NCBI GenBank assembly: GCA_002898375.1
Contig: BEIN01000003.1
Location: forward strand, 1-64,000
Length of the DNA: 64,000 nt
Direction of reading: 5' to 3'
Origin: a bacterium HR37
Lineage (GTDB): Bacteria; Desulfobacterota_D; UBA1144; Nemesobacterales; CSP1-2
Positions 32,743 through 42,363 of the stretch are shown here, piece after piece. The translations under genes and the position numbers were made by a program. How positions within the stretch are numbered: position 1 is the first letter of the stretch; the number at the start of each line of letters is the position of its first letter. The notes beneath the pieces were generated by a model that had not been told where the DNA came from, did no database searches, and was given only the letters and a program-made list of their open reading frames with translations.

Positions 32743-34179
32743 CTACTCAACCTTTAATGCTATGTAGATGGTGTTTTCTCCCCTTTTAACAAGAAACAGA
32801 ATGGGTTTTTCCTTATCGCTTCTTTCAAGTACCTTTGTGTAGTCATCCGTGCTGGTTATGGGTTCTCCATTTATCTCAAGGATTATATCTCCTGGCTGAA
32901 ATCCTGCCATCGCTGCAACACTTCCCCTTTCAACATCTGTAACAACTACTCCTCTTCGGTCTTTAAGTCCGTATCTGGATGCGATCTCAGGGGTTATATC
33001 GCTTACACTGAGTCCTATATCTCTATTTGAGATGTTTTCGTGTCTTGAGAACCTCTCCTCCTTTAGTTCTCCAACTCTTAGCTTTAGCTCTTTTTGCTGT
33101 CCTTGCCTTATTATCTTGATTTCAACCTCTTTTCCGGGAGGAGTTATGGCAACCAGTTTGGGAAGATCAGGCATCTCTTTTATCTTATGACCATCAAACT
33201 CAACTATTACATCTCCCCTCTTTATCCCCGCTTTCTCCGCAGGGCTACCGGGGGTAACATCTGATACAAGAGCACCCTGTGGTTCCTTTAAACCAAGGCT
33301 CTCTGCAATCTCAGGGGTTACCTGTTGTACTAAAACACCTAACCAACCACGTATTACCCTTCCTTTGGTTTTAAGTTGTTCGATTACATACTTTGCCATG
33401 TTAGATGGTATCGCAAAACCTATTCCCTGTCCGCCTGCAACTATAGCTGTGTTTACCCCCACCACTTCTCCCTTAAGGTTAAACAGCGGGCCACCGCTAT
33501 TACCGGGATTTATAGGTGCGTCCGTCTGTATGAAATCGTCGTATTGTCCAAGACCAAGGGACCTTCCCTTTGCGCTGACTATTCCTGCGGTAACGGTATG
33601 TCCAAGACCAAACGGGTTCCCTATGGCTATAACCCAATCTCCTATTCTTAAGCTGTCGGAGTCTCCAAATGTTACTGCCTTTAGGTCTTTTTTGGGGTTA
33701 ATCTTAAGAAGTGCTAGATCCGTTTTTGGGTCCTTACCTACAACCTTTGCGTCATAGCTCTGACCATCCTCAAGAATTACCTGTATCTCTTTTGCCCTCT
33801 CCACCACGTGGTTGTTGGTCACTATGTATCCATCTTTGCTAATTATAAACCCTGAACCAAGCCCTCTTTGCCTGTATTCTCTCTGTGGAACCTCTCCAAA
33901 GAACCTTCTAAAGAACTCTTCAAAGGGGTCATGTTCCCCAAATGGGGACTCAAACGGGAAAAATCCCCTTATGCGAACCACACTTGTTGTGCTTATGTTT
34001 ACTACCGAAGGCTTTAGTCTTTCTACCAGATCCGCAAACGAGGGGAGGGAGATGTCTTTGTGTACCTCTAAATCTTGGTTTTCCACCTCTGGATTTTTTT
34101 CTTCTGGTTTTGCACATGCTGTTAGGGTTACGGAAAGTATTAAAAAAATAGAGATTAAATTGTATAAGAAACGTTTCAT
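32743..34179 (-). CDS. Do-like serine protease (HtrA/DegP family), lipoprotein
   Basis: 478 residues. It has a lipoprotein signal with lipobox LTAC at about residue 21, then the trypsin-like domain with catalytic His (TNNHVVE), Asp (KTDLALLK) and Ser (NPGNSGGP), and two PDZ domains (about residues 285-375 with GALVSDVTPGSPAEKAGI, and 385-478 with GVVVTDVERGSVAAMAGF). It degrades or refolds misfolded envelope proteins. The lipid anchor would tether it to a membrane. The ribosome site is AAGGAGGAAAAG. Confidence 0.95.
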   Translation of the reverse strand: MKRFLYNLISIFLILSVTLTACAKPEEKNPEVENQDLEVHKDISLPSFADLVERLKPSVVNISTTSVVRIRGFFPFESPFGEHDPFEEFFRRFFGEVPQREYRQRGLGSGFIISKDGYIVTNNHVVERAKEIQVILEDGQSYDAKVVGKDPKTDLALLKINPKKDLKAVTFGDSDSLRIGDWVIAIGNPFGLGHTVTAGIVSAKGRSLGLGQYDDFIQTDAPINPGNSGGPLFNLKGEVVGVNTAIVAGGQGIGFAIPSNMAKYVIEQLKTKGRVIRGWLGVLVQQVTPEIAESLGLKEPQGALVSDVTPGSPAEKAGIKRGDVIVEFDGHKIKEMPDLPKLVAITPPGKEVEIKIIRQGQQKELKLRVGELKEERFSRHENISNRDIGLSVSDITPEIASRYGLKDRRGVVVTDVERGSVAAMAGFQPGDIILEINGEPITSTDDYTKVLERSDKEKPILFLVKRGENTIYIALKVE

Positions 34180-34247
34180 CTTTTCCTCCTTTTGTCGTTG
34201 ATTTTTGGGTTGGATGTGGATCTTAGAGGGAAGTGGGAGGAGATCTC

Positions 34248-34298
34248 ATGGAGGGAATAGTAAGAATTGTTTTGTGTGTTATAGGATCTTGTAAGTAA
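34248..34298 (+). other. 16-codon ORF with strong ribosome site in intergenic region
   Basis: ATG 34248 after GGGAGG (34235-34240), 16 codons to TAA 34298. The peptide is MEGIVRIVLCVIGSCK. It lies about 370 bp upstream of the nitroreductase-like gene and about 105 bp ahead of a terminator-like hairpin. It could be a leader peptide or chance. No codon repeats suggest amino-acid attenuation. Confidence 0.25.
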
Positions 34299-34403
34299 GG
34301 TAAGCTTGCCCACCAAGTAGTTGGGATAAGCAGTGACCTATTTTCTAGGAGCAGGTATTTGTTTTTGGAATCTACCTGTTCTGTGGTGTATACTTGCCAG
34401 AGT

Positions 34404-34450
34404 CCGTTATCGGTGTAAAAAAAAACTGTTTATATAACGGTTTTGTATTT
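34404..34450 (+). terminator. Terminator-like hairpin in the htrA-nitroreductase intergenic region
   Basis: CCGTTAT (34404-34410) pairs with ATAACGG (34434-34440), followed by the T-rich stretch TTTTGTATTTTTA. It reads as a plus-strand terminator, but no annotated plus-strand gene ends just upstream, so it would end an unannotated short transcript from about 34200. Confidence 0.5.
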
Positions 34451-34664
34451 TTATAGCTTCCATAGCATAGGGGTAGTATTCCTATGGCACTTAAGAAAAA
34501 GGTAACTACCAGAAGTTGCCTTTTGGTAAGCATCCTACTATAGAAAGTATACTTGGCTTTTTTTGGGTTTCTATAAATTTTGTTTTACCTTATACGCTAT
34601 TGGATATGGCTGTTTCATTAGCTAAACTAACATTTAAATTAAGTATACGTGAGAAGGAGAAGAC

Positions 34665-35972
34665 ATGAGCAAGTATCCTAAGGGACTAGATACCTTTATA
34701 AACTATACATTTATTGACACGGTCTTTCAGAGAAGGTCAAGAAGGTTTGGAATGGGTATGGAGATAGACAGAGGGCCTCTTAAGTTTAAATCAAGGCACA
34801 AGCCAGTTCCCCTCACCGAACTTGAGGAGGCTTTGCTTGTCTGGACTGGACTTGGGATAAAGAGTATAAACCTTTCTGATTTCCCTCCACATGTGGGTCT
34901 TGATCTTGAGTTGCAGTTTACAAGTAAAACCATTCCCGCTCTTGGCGATGTTCACAGAACCGAGCTTTTCTATACAAATGACGAGGGCACTTACATGGTA
35001 AAGATGCACGATAAGAAGCCCGACGATTTTAAGGGACTTGAGGGACTAAGCCGGGAGGAAAGGGTTAACAGGATGCTTGAGCTGTTTAGGGAATCAAGAA
35101 TTAAGATTGAGGACAAAAGGGCTGACCTTCCCAATCGTCCCCCTGGTCTTGCCTCGCATAATACCTGGAATGTAAACAAACCAGGTACAACGGTTTTTAT
35201 GCCTGTAACTGACCTTTCAGCCTGTATAATAAATCTCTTCTTCTTCTATATGAGGCCAGACCACAGGTTTAACTTTGTAGATGAACTCCACGGTATGAGA
35301 CCCCCTGGAACCGCTGGATGGATTAAGAAGGGATTTATAGATGAGAGCAAGCGCATGCCTCTTATTGAGGCTGAGCTAAGGTTTGCAAACGGTTACATAG
35401 CTGAGCAGGCTTTTATGGGCCAGAATATGGTTCTTGCACTTCAGGCTCTTGGTTTGGGGGGGTGGTTGTTTAGCGGTTTTGCAAGCATGTTTGTGCTCGG
35501 TGGAACCCCCTTCTTTAAAGGGCTTGGGTTCCGGTTTGTAACTCCCAAGATAAAAGGGGAAATAGGAAATCCCAACCCTGTAGCTGTTGGTAAAGATGGG
35601 TTGTTTGAGGCTTTTTGCCCACCATACTACAAGGATATGGGTGAGGCTGTGGAGGCTTTTAATGAATTAAAGTGGAGCAAATGGGCGACGCATAAGTTGC
35701 CGTATAAGAACGCAGAAGCGGTGCTTAAAGAGGTGGAAAGACCAAGTAAAGAGGAGATTCAGATTGTAAAAGACATTTGCAATTACATCTATGATACCTA
35801 TGGCCGGTTCCCTGCTTTTTCAGATCCAATGTTTCTCAGGTTTATGGTTCAGGCTCATCATCTTGATCTGGAGTTCTACGACGAGTACTATCCGGAGGGG
35901 GCATATACTGAAAACCATAAAAACCACTTTAAACTATGGCATCCGGATATGCCTGACCCTTTTGAGAAGTAA
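34665..35972 (+). CDS. Uncharacterised protein with nitroreductase-like N-terminal pattern
   Basis: 435 residues, cytoplasmic. The N-terminal part has FQRRSRRFGMGMEIDRGPLKFKSR, then VPLTELEEALLVWTGLG, which resembles the RRSxR start and helix pattern of flavin-dependent nitroreductase-like proteins. The middle has NTWNVNKPGTTVFMPVTDL and the C-terminal part MVQAHHLDLEFYDEYYPEGAY. It is longer than a typical nitroreductase and I cannot assign a substrate. It follows a GAGAAGGAGAAG ribosome site and ends at a clear terminator. Confidence 0.5.
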   Translation: MSKYPKGLDTFINYTFIDTVFQRRSRRFGMGMEIDRGPLKFKSRHKPVPLTELEEALLVWTGLGIKSINLSDFPPHVGLDLELQFTSKTIPALGDVHRTELFYTNDEGTYMVKMHDKKPDDFKGLEGLSREERVNRMLELFRESRIKIEDKRADLPNRPPGLASHNTWNVNKPGTTVFMPVTDLSACIINLFFFYMRPDHRFNFVDELHGMRPPGTAGWIKKGFIDESKRMPLIEAELRFANGYIAEQAFMGQNMVLALQALGLGGWLFSGFASMFVLGGTPFFKGLGFRFVTPKIKGEIGNPNPVAVGKDGLFEAFCPPYYKDMGEAVEAFNELKWSKWATHKLPYKNAEAVLKEVERPSKEEIQIVKDICNYIYDTYGRFPAFSDPMFLRFMVQAHHLDLEFYDEYYPEGAYTENHKNHFKLWHPDMPDPFEK

Positions 35973-36008
35973 AAAAAGACCTCCTTCTTAGGTGGGAGGT
36001 CCTTTTTA
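35971..36008. terminator. Bidirectional terminator between convergent genes
   Basis: An A run, GACCTCC (35979-35985) and GGAGGTC (35995-36001), then CTTTTT. The arms are flanked by A and T runs, so it works as an intrinsic terminator in both directions, for the nitroreductase-like gene and for the convergent gene at 36011. Confidence 0.85.
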
Positions 36009-36010
36009 GG

Positions 36011-36499
36011 CTAAGAGGAAGATAGGCTGGGGAGGGGGTTTTTCCCTCCAGTTAGCTTCTGCATGGTTTTAAATACATCGCTTTCTTCAAACTCTGAGGG
36101 ATGAATGGGTTCTCCGTTTTCATCCTCAAACTGCCTTTCGTATGAGATTATAAAGGCCTTTGCTTTAGCTATCTGAAGCTTTAAGGATTCCTGGTCCACT
36201 CTGCCTAGTATAAGCTCTACAAGCTGTTTTCCCTTCTCCTCCCCGTAGAGCTTTATGGCCTCTTCCATTATTTTCTGATGAACATCGGGCTCTATCTTCT
36301 TTAGCTTCTCCATGTTATGTTGTATGGGCTCGTATATAGAGACCAGCTTCTTACAGAGTTCCTTAATTGTTCTCATGTTCTCGTGAATTAGGTCAATTTT
36401 CTCCATCACCTCAGAGAGGTCCTTTTCGTCAACGTCGGAGAGATCAAAACCCTTATAATTACTTGGGCTGAGGTACTCATCATCAAAATCATCCCTCAT
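36011..36499 (-). CDS. Helical protein of unknown function
   Basis: 162 residues, strongly charged and helical, with a likely coiled coil at about residues 25-75 (VMEKIDLIHENMRTIKELCK). An acidic N-terminus and a linker containing a proline-serine tail are visible. No domain is recognised. The ribosome site is AGGAGGAG, so translation is likely. Upstream lies aroE on the same strand, about 100 bp away. Confidence 0.6.
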   Translation of the reverse strand: MRDDFDDEYLSPSNYKGFDLSDVDEKDLSEVMEKIDLIHENMRTIKELCKKLVSIYEPIQHNMEKLKKIEPDVHQKIMEEAIKLYGEEKGKQLVELILGRVDQESLKLQIAKAKAFIISYERQFEDENGEPIHPSEFEESDVFKTMQKLTGGKNPLPSLSSS

Positions 36500-36599
36500 G
36501 TTTGTGCCTCCTCCTTTTATAGGGGAGTTAGCTATTTATTAATTCTAAGCATATTTACACTACTTTTCAAGCTAAGGGGTTTGTAGCCAGCGGTTGAAA

Positions 36600-37472
36600 T
36601 CATTGTGTTGTGCCTGATAATTCCTTTTCTATAACCTCTCTCATGACCTCAATTGGGGCCCTTTTGCCAGTCCATATCTCAAAGCTCTCTGCACCCTGGT
36701 AAAGGAGCATATTAAGACCACCTGCAGCTCTATATCCAAGTTGTTTTGCTCGCTTTACAAGCTCGGTTTCACGTGGGGTATAAATCAGATCGTATATCAC
36801 AGCATCTTTTGGCAGAAGCTCAAGAGGGATCTGGGGGGAAGCTGTCCCCTTCATCCCTGCAGAAGTTGAGTTTACAAGGAGGGTAGATTTGCTTAGGGCT
36901 TCTTCAAGTCCGTTTTTGTCGTATAGGGAGATTCCTTCAATGAAAACGTCTTTAAAGGCTTTCTTAAACTCTGAGGCAAGTTTCTTTGCCTTATCCAGTG
37001 TTCTGTTTGCAATATAGATTCTTGTAGCCCCCTTCATACACATTCCGGAGAGAACGGCTCTTGCTGCACCTCCTGCTCCAATAAGTACAAGGCTGATTCC
37101 TTTTGGATTGACACCAAGGTCTTCTTCAATTGCTCTTAAAAAGCCAGCTACATCGGTGTTGTACCCTACCAACTTCCCCTCTTCATTTTTTATGGTATTT
37201 ACGGCCCCTGTTAGGGCTGCCTCCTGTGATACCTCATCCAGGAAGAACAGAATGCTCTCTTTATAAGGGATGGTAACGTTTACACCCGAAATTCCAAAAG
37301 CCCTTATTGCGCGGGCAGCAGGTTCAAGATCCCGTGGTTGGATATCAAAGGCTACGTATACACAGTCAAGAGAGAGCGATTCAAAAGCTGCATTGTGCAT
37401 TACGGGAGAGAGGCTGTGGGATACTGGGTGTCCAATTATAGCATAGACTTTTGTTGTGGCTTTTACCTTCAA
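36600..37472 (-). CDS. aroE: Shikimate dehydrogenase
   Basis: 290 residues. It has HPVSHSLSPVMHNAAF (substrate-binding), NVTIPYKESI, the catalytic lysine region, the NADP motif LIGAGGAARAVLSG, ANRTLDKAKKLA and the C-terminal LLYQGAESFEIWTG. It reduces 3-dehydroshikimate to shikimate, ahead of the chorismate used by PheA and TyrA in this window. Confidence 0.95.
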   Translation of the reverse strand: MKVKATTKVYAIIGHPVSHSLSPVMHNAAFESLSLDCVYVAFDIQPRDLEPAARAIRAFGISGVNVTIPYKESILFFLDEVSQEAALTGAVNTIKNEEGKLVGYNTDVAGFLRAIEEDLGVNPKGISLVLIGAGGAARAVLSGMCMKGATRIYIANRTLDKAKKLASEFKKAFKDVFIEGISLYDKNGLEEALSKSTLLVNSTSAGMKGTASPQIPLELLPKDAVIYDLIYTPRETELVKRAKQLGYRAAGGLNMLLYQGAESFEIWTGKRAPIEVMREVIEKELSGTTQ

Positions 37473-37502
37473 TTTCTTCCCCTGGTTAACTGAAGGTTCT
37501 TT

Positions 37503-38426
37503 TTATTCACTTAATTCAGATAGAACCTCTTTTGCCTTTTCTACATCTTTTGCAATCTGTGCTGCAAGCGCACTAGCGCTTTCAAACTTTCTTTCGTCTC
37601 TTAGCCTTTCTATAAACTCTATCTTTATCTGCTTCCCGTATATATCACCGTTAAAGTCGAATATGTGTGTTTCTATAAGAAGCTGACTTGCGTTAAATGT
37701 GGGACGGATACCAACATTGGTAATGCTTTCAAACCTCTTTCCTTCTACATGGGCTAGTGTAGCGTAGACACCTTTTTTGGGAAAAAGTTCCCAGTCTGTG
37801 TCAAGGTTTGCTGTTGGAAATCCAATTTTTCTTCCCCTCTTTTCACCTTCTTTAACTTTGCCCTCGATGTAGAAATGATAACCCAGGAATTTTGCACATT
37901 TTCTCATTAAACCTTCTTCTATAGAGTTTCTTATTGCGGTGCTGCTTACTACCTCACCGTTAATTGAAACTGGCTGGACTACTTTTGTATCGAAATCGTA
38001 TAATTTCCCCATCTGTTCTAATAGATTTACATTCCCCTCCCTCTTTCTTCCAAAAAAGAAATCAGGTCCCACAAATAGGCTTTTTATTCCTATCGTTTTT
38101 ACAAGTATGTTTGTTACAAAGTCCTTGGCTGAGATTTGAGCAAACTCCCTTGTAAAATTGTAGCAAACGGTTATCTCTATTCCTTCCTTTTCCAGAAGCC
38201 GAAGTCTTTCCCTAAATGGAACTATAAGCGGTATATCTATACCGCGAAGCACCTTTTGAGGATGAGGGTGAAAAGTTATAACGCATGGACTAACGCCTTT
38301 TCTTATAGCCTCTTCCTTTACATAATTGATTATTTTTTTGTGTCCAAGGTGAACTCCGTCAAATATTCCTATAGTAGCTGAAGTTAGAAAACCTATAGGT
38401 TCTGTTGGGTCAAAGATTACCTTCAT
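37503..38426 (-). CDS. ribF: Bifunctional riboflavin kinase / FAD synthetase
   Basis: 307 residues. The N-terminal nucleotidyltransferase has TIGIFDGVHLGHKKII, ITFHPHPQKVL and LFVGPDFFFGRKREGN, with the SSTAIRNSI signature. The C-terminal flavokinase domain has KIGFPTANLD and GVYATLAHVEG. It phosphorylates riboflavin to FMN and then makes FAD. The start at 38426 fits the family. Confidence 0.95.
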   Translation of the reverse strand: MKVIFDPTEPIGFLTSATIGIFDGVHLGHKKIINYVKEEAIRKGVSPCVITFHPHPQKVLRGIDIPLIVPFRERLRLLEKEGIEITVCYNFTREFAQISAKDFVTNILVKTIGIKSLFVGPDFFFGRKREGNVNLLEQMGKLYDFDTKVVQPVSINGEVVSSTAIRNSIEEGLMRKCAKFLGYHFYIEGKVKEGEKRGRKIGFPTANLDTDWELFPKKGVYATLAHVEGKRFESITNVGIRPTFNASQLLIETHIFDFNGDIYGKQIKIEFIERLRDERKFESASALAAQIAKDVEKAKEVLSELSE

Positions 38427-38652
38427 TGCTTAAACCTTAATGGAGTTTTTCTCAACTAGAGATGGAAAGCTCATGTTTCCGGTCATTTATCTTTGGTTTG
38501 TTACTAAGGTTTTGTGCTCTCTTTATGTGCATACCTTTTGTAGCTAAAATAGAAAAGAGGTTTTAACTTTTAAGAGCATAGCAAAGATTACCACATTTTT
38601 ACCAAAAGTCGAAGGTAGAGGATTAAAAACCTGTTTTTATATTTTCCCTGGT

Positions 38653-40104
38653 CTATTTTTTCCAGAAGGCAGGGATAAAAAGAACGAGGATGGTAAAGAG
38701 TTCAAGTCTTCCAAGGAGCATAAGTAACGAGAGTACAAACTTAGAGAGGTTTGAGAGTCCAGAGTAATTCATGGCAGGACCCACCAGCTCTAAACCCGGT
38801 CCCACATTACCTATGGTTGCGGCACAGGCGGATATGGCTGTTATAAGTGGAACACCTTCAGCCATTACAAGGAGAGTTCCGATTAGGAAAACTAGTATGT
38901 ATAGATAAAAAAAGCTCATTATGCTTGAGGTAACCTCTTCGCTTACCACCCTGTTTGCCACCCGTATGGGTAAGACAGCTTTTGGATATATGAGTCTTTG
39001 AAGTTCACGATGGGCCTTTTTAAATAGGATTATTATGCGGATGTTTTTAATCGCACCAGAGGTTGAACCTGCACATCCACCTACAAACATAAGGATTAAA
39101 AGTAGCCATTTGGAAAAGGATGGCCATAGGTCAAAGTTGTCCGTAGCATAACCTGTGGTTGTGCTTATCGAGATTACCTGGAAAGAAGCAAACCTGAGGG
39201 CCTCAAAAATGCTAGGGTATTTTTTCAACCATAGCTCCAAGGATATAAGGATAATGGAGACTGCATTTAATAGCACGTAGAAACGAAATTCAGTATCCTT
39301 TAGCAGTTTTACTGGGTTCCCTCTAAATACCCAGTAGAGAAGTGCAAAGTTTGTACCTGCAATCATCATAAAAAACACCACTATAACCTCTATAACCGGG
39401 CTTCCATAAGCACCGATGCTTAGGTTTTTGGATGAGTATCCCCCTGTTGACATGGTGCTAAACATGTGTATAACGGAGTCAAATAAAGGCATCCCGGCAA
39501 TAAAGAGAAGGAAGACCTCTATCAGGGAGAATATAAGGTATATACCCCAGAGTTTTTTTGCAGTCTCAGCTATTCTGGGGGTGAGTTTCTCGGTTGTAGG
39601 ACCGGGTGCCTCAAGTGCCATAAGTTGCATTCCCCCAACGGCTAGCCTTGGAAGAATAGCAATTCCAAGAAGTATTATTCCCATACCACCTAGCCACTGG
39701 GTAAAGTTTCGCCAGAATAGGATTCCATGTGGGAGAACCTCTACGTTTTTAATGACACTTGCTCCGGTTGTGGTAAATCCTGCTACGGCTTCAAAAAAGG
39801 CATCAACCGGATTGGAAAGGGCGCCGTAAATTATATAGGGGAGTGCACCAAATATACTTGCCGTAAACCAGCACATGCTTGCTATAAAGAAGCCGTCTTT
39901 TCTTTCCAGTTCTTCGGGTCTGTCAGCTACCTTTGTTATACCTTCTAGTACCATCCCAAAGGTGGAGGTAAGAAGGGCAGAGGCTAAAAACACCCAGAGA
40001 TCATCTTCTCTGTATATCAAAGAGCATACAGCTGGTAGGAGCATTAAAAGTCCCAGGAATTTCAGGAAATGACCTATTATGTTAAGAGACAATCTCAGAT
40101 TCAC
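38653..40104 (-). CDS. trkH: Potassium uptake protein, TrkH family
   Basis: 483 residues and many hydrophobic segments arranged as four M1-P-M2 repeats. Pore-type segments are seen at TTTGASV, STGGYSS, TTTGYAT and IGNVGPG. The gate region has MFVGGCAGSTSGAIKNIR. It transports K+ (with Na+ or H+ depending on the member) together with TrkA, whose stop overlaps the trkH start. Confidence 0.94.
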   Translation of the reverse strand: MNLRLSLNIIGHFLKFLGLLMLLPAVCSLIYREDDLWVFLASALLTSTFGMVLEGITKVADRPEELERKDGFFIASMCWFTASIFGALPYIIYGALSNPVDAFFEAVAGFTTTGASVIKNVEVLPHGILFWRNFTQWLGGMGIILLGIAILPRLAVGGMQLMALEAPGPTTEKLTPRIAETAKKLWGIYLIFSLIEVFLLFIAGMPLFDSVIHMFSTMSTGGYSSKNLSIGAYGSPVIEVIVVFFMMIAGTNFALLYWVFRGNPVKLLKDTEFRFYVLLNAVSIILISLELWLKKYPSIFEALRFASFQVISISTTTGYATDNFDLWPSFSKWLLLILMFVGGCAGSTSGAIKNIRIIILFKKAHRELQRLIYPKAVLPIRVANRVVSEEVTSSIMSFFYLYILVFLIGTLLVMAEGVPLITAISACAATIGNVGPGLELVGPAMNYSGLSNLSKFVLSLLMLLGRLELFTILVLFIPAFWKK

Positions 40105-41429
40105 TGGATGCTAAAGATTTTCTCCACCTTTTTTACTGCTTGTGGAAGAGCAAAAACAACCAGTCTATCTCCCACCATTGGAACGTAGTCTCCCCTGGGT
40201 ATGATTATATCGTTTCCACGTGCCACAATCCCAACAATTGCTCCGGATGGGAAGCCAACGTCCTTAAGAGCAATACCTGCTATCTTGGTATCCTTTGTTA
40301 TGTCAAACTCAAGAACTTCAGCCTTTCCTTCTTCAACAAGCGCAACGTGTGCTACGCCCCCAATTCTAAGTAGGCTTAGAATCTCGTTTGCCGTAGCAAG
40401 CCTTACACTAATAGCCCGGTCAACCCCTATTGCCTCGATAACGTTTATGTAATCTGACTTGTAGTAGAGAACTGTTGCCCTTTTTGCCCCAAGGTGTTTT
40501 GCAAGGAGTGCACTTAGCACGTTGTTTTCATCATCACCCGTTAGGGCCAGGAAGTAATCAGCTGAGGATACCCCTGCTTCTTTAAGGGTTTCACTATCGG
40601 TAGCATCACCGTTAAAAACCATTACATCTGGAAGCTCTTCAGCTATTTCTTTGGCACGTTCACGGTCATGCTCTATCAGTTTTACAGAGATGCCAAGCTC
40701 AGAGAGATTCTTTGCCACCTTTGTTCCTACCTTTCCTCCTCCTACAATAATTACAGAATCTACCTTTTCTTCCTTTACCCCAAGTAGTGCTTCTAATCTT
40801 TCAAGAACGGAAGGTATTCCAAAAGCAAATATGTAGTCTCCTGCTCTGAGTTCAGTTTCTCCACTTGGTATCTCTATCTTTCCATTTCGAGAGATTGCTA
40901 CAAATATCCAGGCTTTAGGGGAACCAAGCTCTGAGAGTTTTTTCCCAACAAGAGGGGCTCCTTCTTCAACCTTAAGCTTTAACATCTGTACTTTTCCCTT
41001 GGCAAAGGTTTCTGCTTTCCACGCAAAAGGTGTGCTTATAAGACCTGTTATCTTCTCTGCCACGATTGTTCCTGTGTTTACCACAAGGATATCGGGTTTT
41101 TTTAAAAAGCTAGGGTACTCCAGGTAACGCATATCATCTATTCTCGCAATTATTCTTGGAACGCCAATAGATTGAGAGTAGAGGGTAGCAAGGATGTTGG
41201 TTCTATCATCTCCAGAGACTGCAATGACAACTTCTGCTTTTTCAACCTCTGCTTCCTTTAGTACAGCAGGGTTATCCCCTTCTCCCAGTATGGTAAAAAC
41301 ATCAAGGGTCTCCTTTATTCTTTCTACAGTGTCTTTGTTTTTATCTATGATGATAATGTCGTGTTCCTCTGATAGGTTTTTGGCAAGGAAACTCCCTATT
41401 TGTCCAGCCCCTATGATAACTATTCTCAT
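40101..41429 (-). CDS. trkA: Trk potassium uptake regulatory NAD-binding subunit
   Basis: 442 residues with the double RCK arrangement: an N-terminal Rossmann domain with IIGAGQIGSFLAKNL, TrkA-C, a second Rossmann domain with IVGGGKVGTKVAKNL, and a second TrkA-C. It gates TrkH in response to nucleotides. It overlaps trkH by 4 bp and lgt by 4 bp, so lgt, trkA and trkH are one transcript. Confidence 0.95.
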   Translation of the reverse strand: MRIVIIGAGQIGSFLAKNLSEEHDIIIIDKNKDTVERIKETLDVFTILGEGDNPAVLKEAEVEKAEVVIAVSGDDRTNILATLYSQSIGVPRIIARIDDMRYLEYPSFLKKPDILVVNTGTIVAEKITGLISTPFAWKAETFAKGKVQMLKLKVEEGAPLVGKKLSELGSPKAWIFVAISRNGKIEIPSGETELRAGDYIFAFGIPSVLERLEALLGVKEEKVDSVIIVGGGKVGTKVAKNLSELGISVKLIEHDRERAKEIAEELPDVMVFNGDATDSETLKEAGVSSADYFLALTGDDENNVLSALLAKHLGAKRATVLYYKSDYINVIEAIGVDRAISVRLATANEILSLLRIGGVAHVALVEEGKAEVLEFDITKDTKIAGIALKDVGFPSGAIVGIVARGNDIIIPRGDYVPMVGDRLVVFALPQAVKKVEKIFSIQ

Positions 41430-42187
41430 TGTTTAGTTTTTAGTTTAACAACCTTATTGGAGTTTACAAACTTGAAAAAGCCTATGGCTACTAATGCAAT
41501 TGATATAAGTTGAGCCTGTGACAGCCCTGGAATAAAACTTGGAGTTGTAGTCCTTATAAACTCGATAAGAAATCTCTCTATACCCATTAACATAAAGGTA
41601 ATTCCCGTAAGCCAGCCTGGAGCAGGGCTTTGTTTTCTAATTCTCCAGAGGAAGGCAAATACCACCGCCATAGCGATTGTTTCGTATATCTGTGTTGGGT
41701 GAACCCTCTGGGTGGTTGGTGGAGCTCCTTGTGGAAAGGCAACAGCCCAGGGGAGGTTTGAGGGTGTTCCATAGTCATCTCCAACGAGAAAACACCCTAT
41801 TCTACCTATTGAGTAAGCTATTGTGAGGGAAGGTGCTATTGCATCTAGAACAGACCAGAAAACCAGTTTCCTTCTCCATGTAATAAGCCAGATAAGGATG
41901 GTTGCACCTATAAATCCTCCAAAGAATGTAAGGCCGGAAGAGAGGTATCTTAGGGGGTTTGAAATAAGTTCATATATTGTTGCATTCTGGAGGAGAAAAA
42001 GAACCTTTGCCCCTACAAGTCCACCGATTACACAGGCTATTAAAAGTAAGTCAACCAGTCCTTCCTCAAAGCCTTTTCTTCTAAACTCCATTTCAGAGAT
42101 CTTGTAGGCTACAAGAAAGGCGATAATTACCATAACGGAGAAGGAAGAAATTCCAATGCTGCCTATTTTAAAGAGTGTGGGATACAT
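41426..42187 (-). CDS. lgt: Prolipoprotein diacylglyceryl transferase
   Basis: Start taken at ATG 42187, since MYPTLFKIGSIGISSF matches the usual Lgt N-terminus; the longer frame to 42253 adds an unusual 22-residue lead. It has about seven membrane segments, the signature GRIGCFLVGDDYGTPSNLPWAV and the conserved histidine in RVHPTQIYE. It adds diacylglycerol to lipoprotein cysteines, such as the htrA lipobox above. No clear ribosome site is visible before 42187. Confidence 0.9.
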   Translation of the reverse strand: MYPTLFKIGSIGISSFSVMVIIAFLVAYKISEMEFRRKGFEEGLVDLLLIACVIGGLVGAKVLFLLQNATIYELISNPLRYLSSGLTFFGGFIGATILIWLITWRRKLVFWSVLDAIAPSLTIAYSIGRIGCFLVGDDYGTPSNLPWAVAFPQGAPPTTQRVHPTQIYETIAMAVVFAFLWRIRKQSPAPGWLTGITFMLMGIERFLIEFIRTTTPSFIPGLSQAQLISIALVAIGFFKFVNSNKVVKLKTKQ

Positions 42188-42295
42188 TATTTTGGTAAAT
42201 AAATTAACACGGTTTGAATTACCATACAAACACCCAAAAATAGATGCAGTCAAATTAATACTGGTTTTTCCTTATATTTGGCTGTTGGGAAGTAA

Positions 42296-42324
42296 TTGAC
42301 AAATTATTTTCCAAGCCTTAGAAT
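42296..42324 (+). promoter_or_regulatory. Promoter of leuA
   Basis: TTGACA at 42296-42301 and TAGAAT at 42319-42324 with a 17 nt spacer. The start near 42331 leaves about 33 nt of leader with the ribosome site ACGGAGG before ATG 42364. There is no room for a long attenuator leader. Confidence 0.7.
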
Positions 42325-42363
42325 AGAGTTTGTTGTGTTGTTTTAAAACGGAGGCAAGTTAAG

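Larger units (their letters stand above)
34180..34664. other. Structured intergenic region, possible small RNA
   Basis: 485 bp without a conventional gene. Besides the 16-codon ORF and the terminator-like hairpin, it holds several small stems: CAGGTA/TACCTG (34345-34370 area) and CATAG/CTATG (34450-34480 area), and an AAGGTAACT/AAGTTGCCTT stem near 34500-34525. No tRNA or named riboswitch can be recognised. The diverging htrA gene and the nitroreductase-like gene both need promoters here. Confidence 0.35.

Noticed and set aside
34200-34664. A tRNA or known riboswitch in the structured region
   Set aside because: No T-loop motif, no conserved riboswitch core seen.
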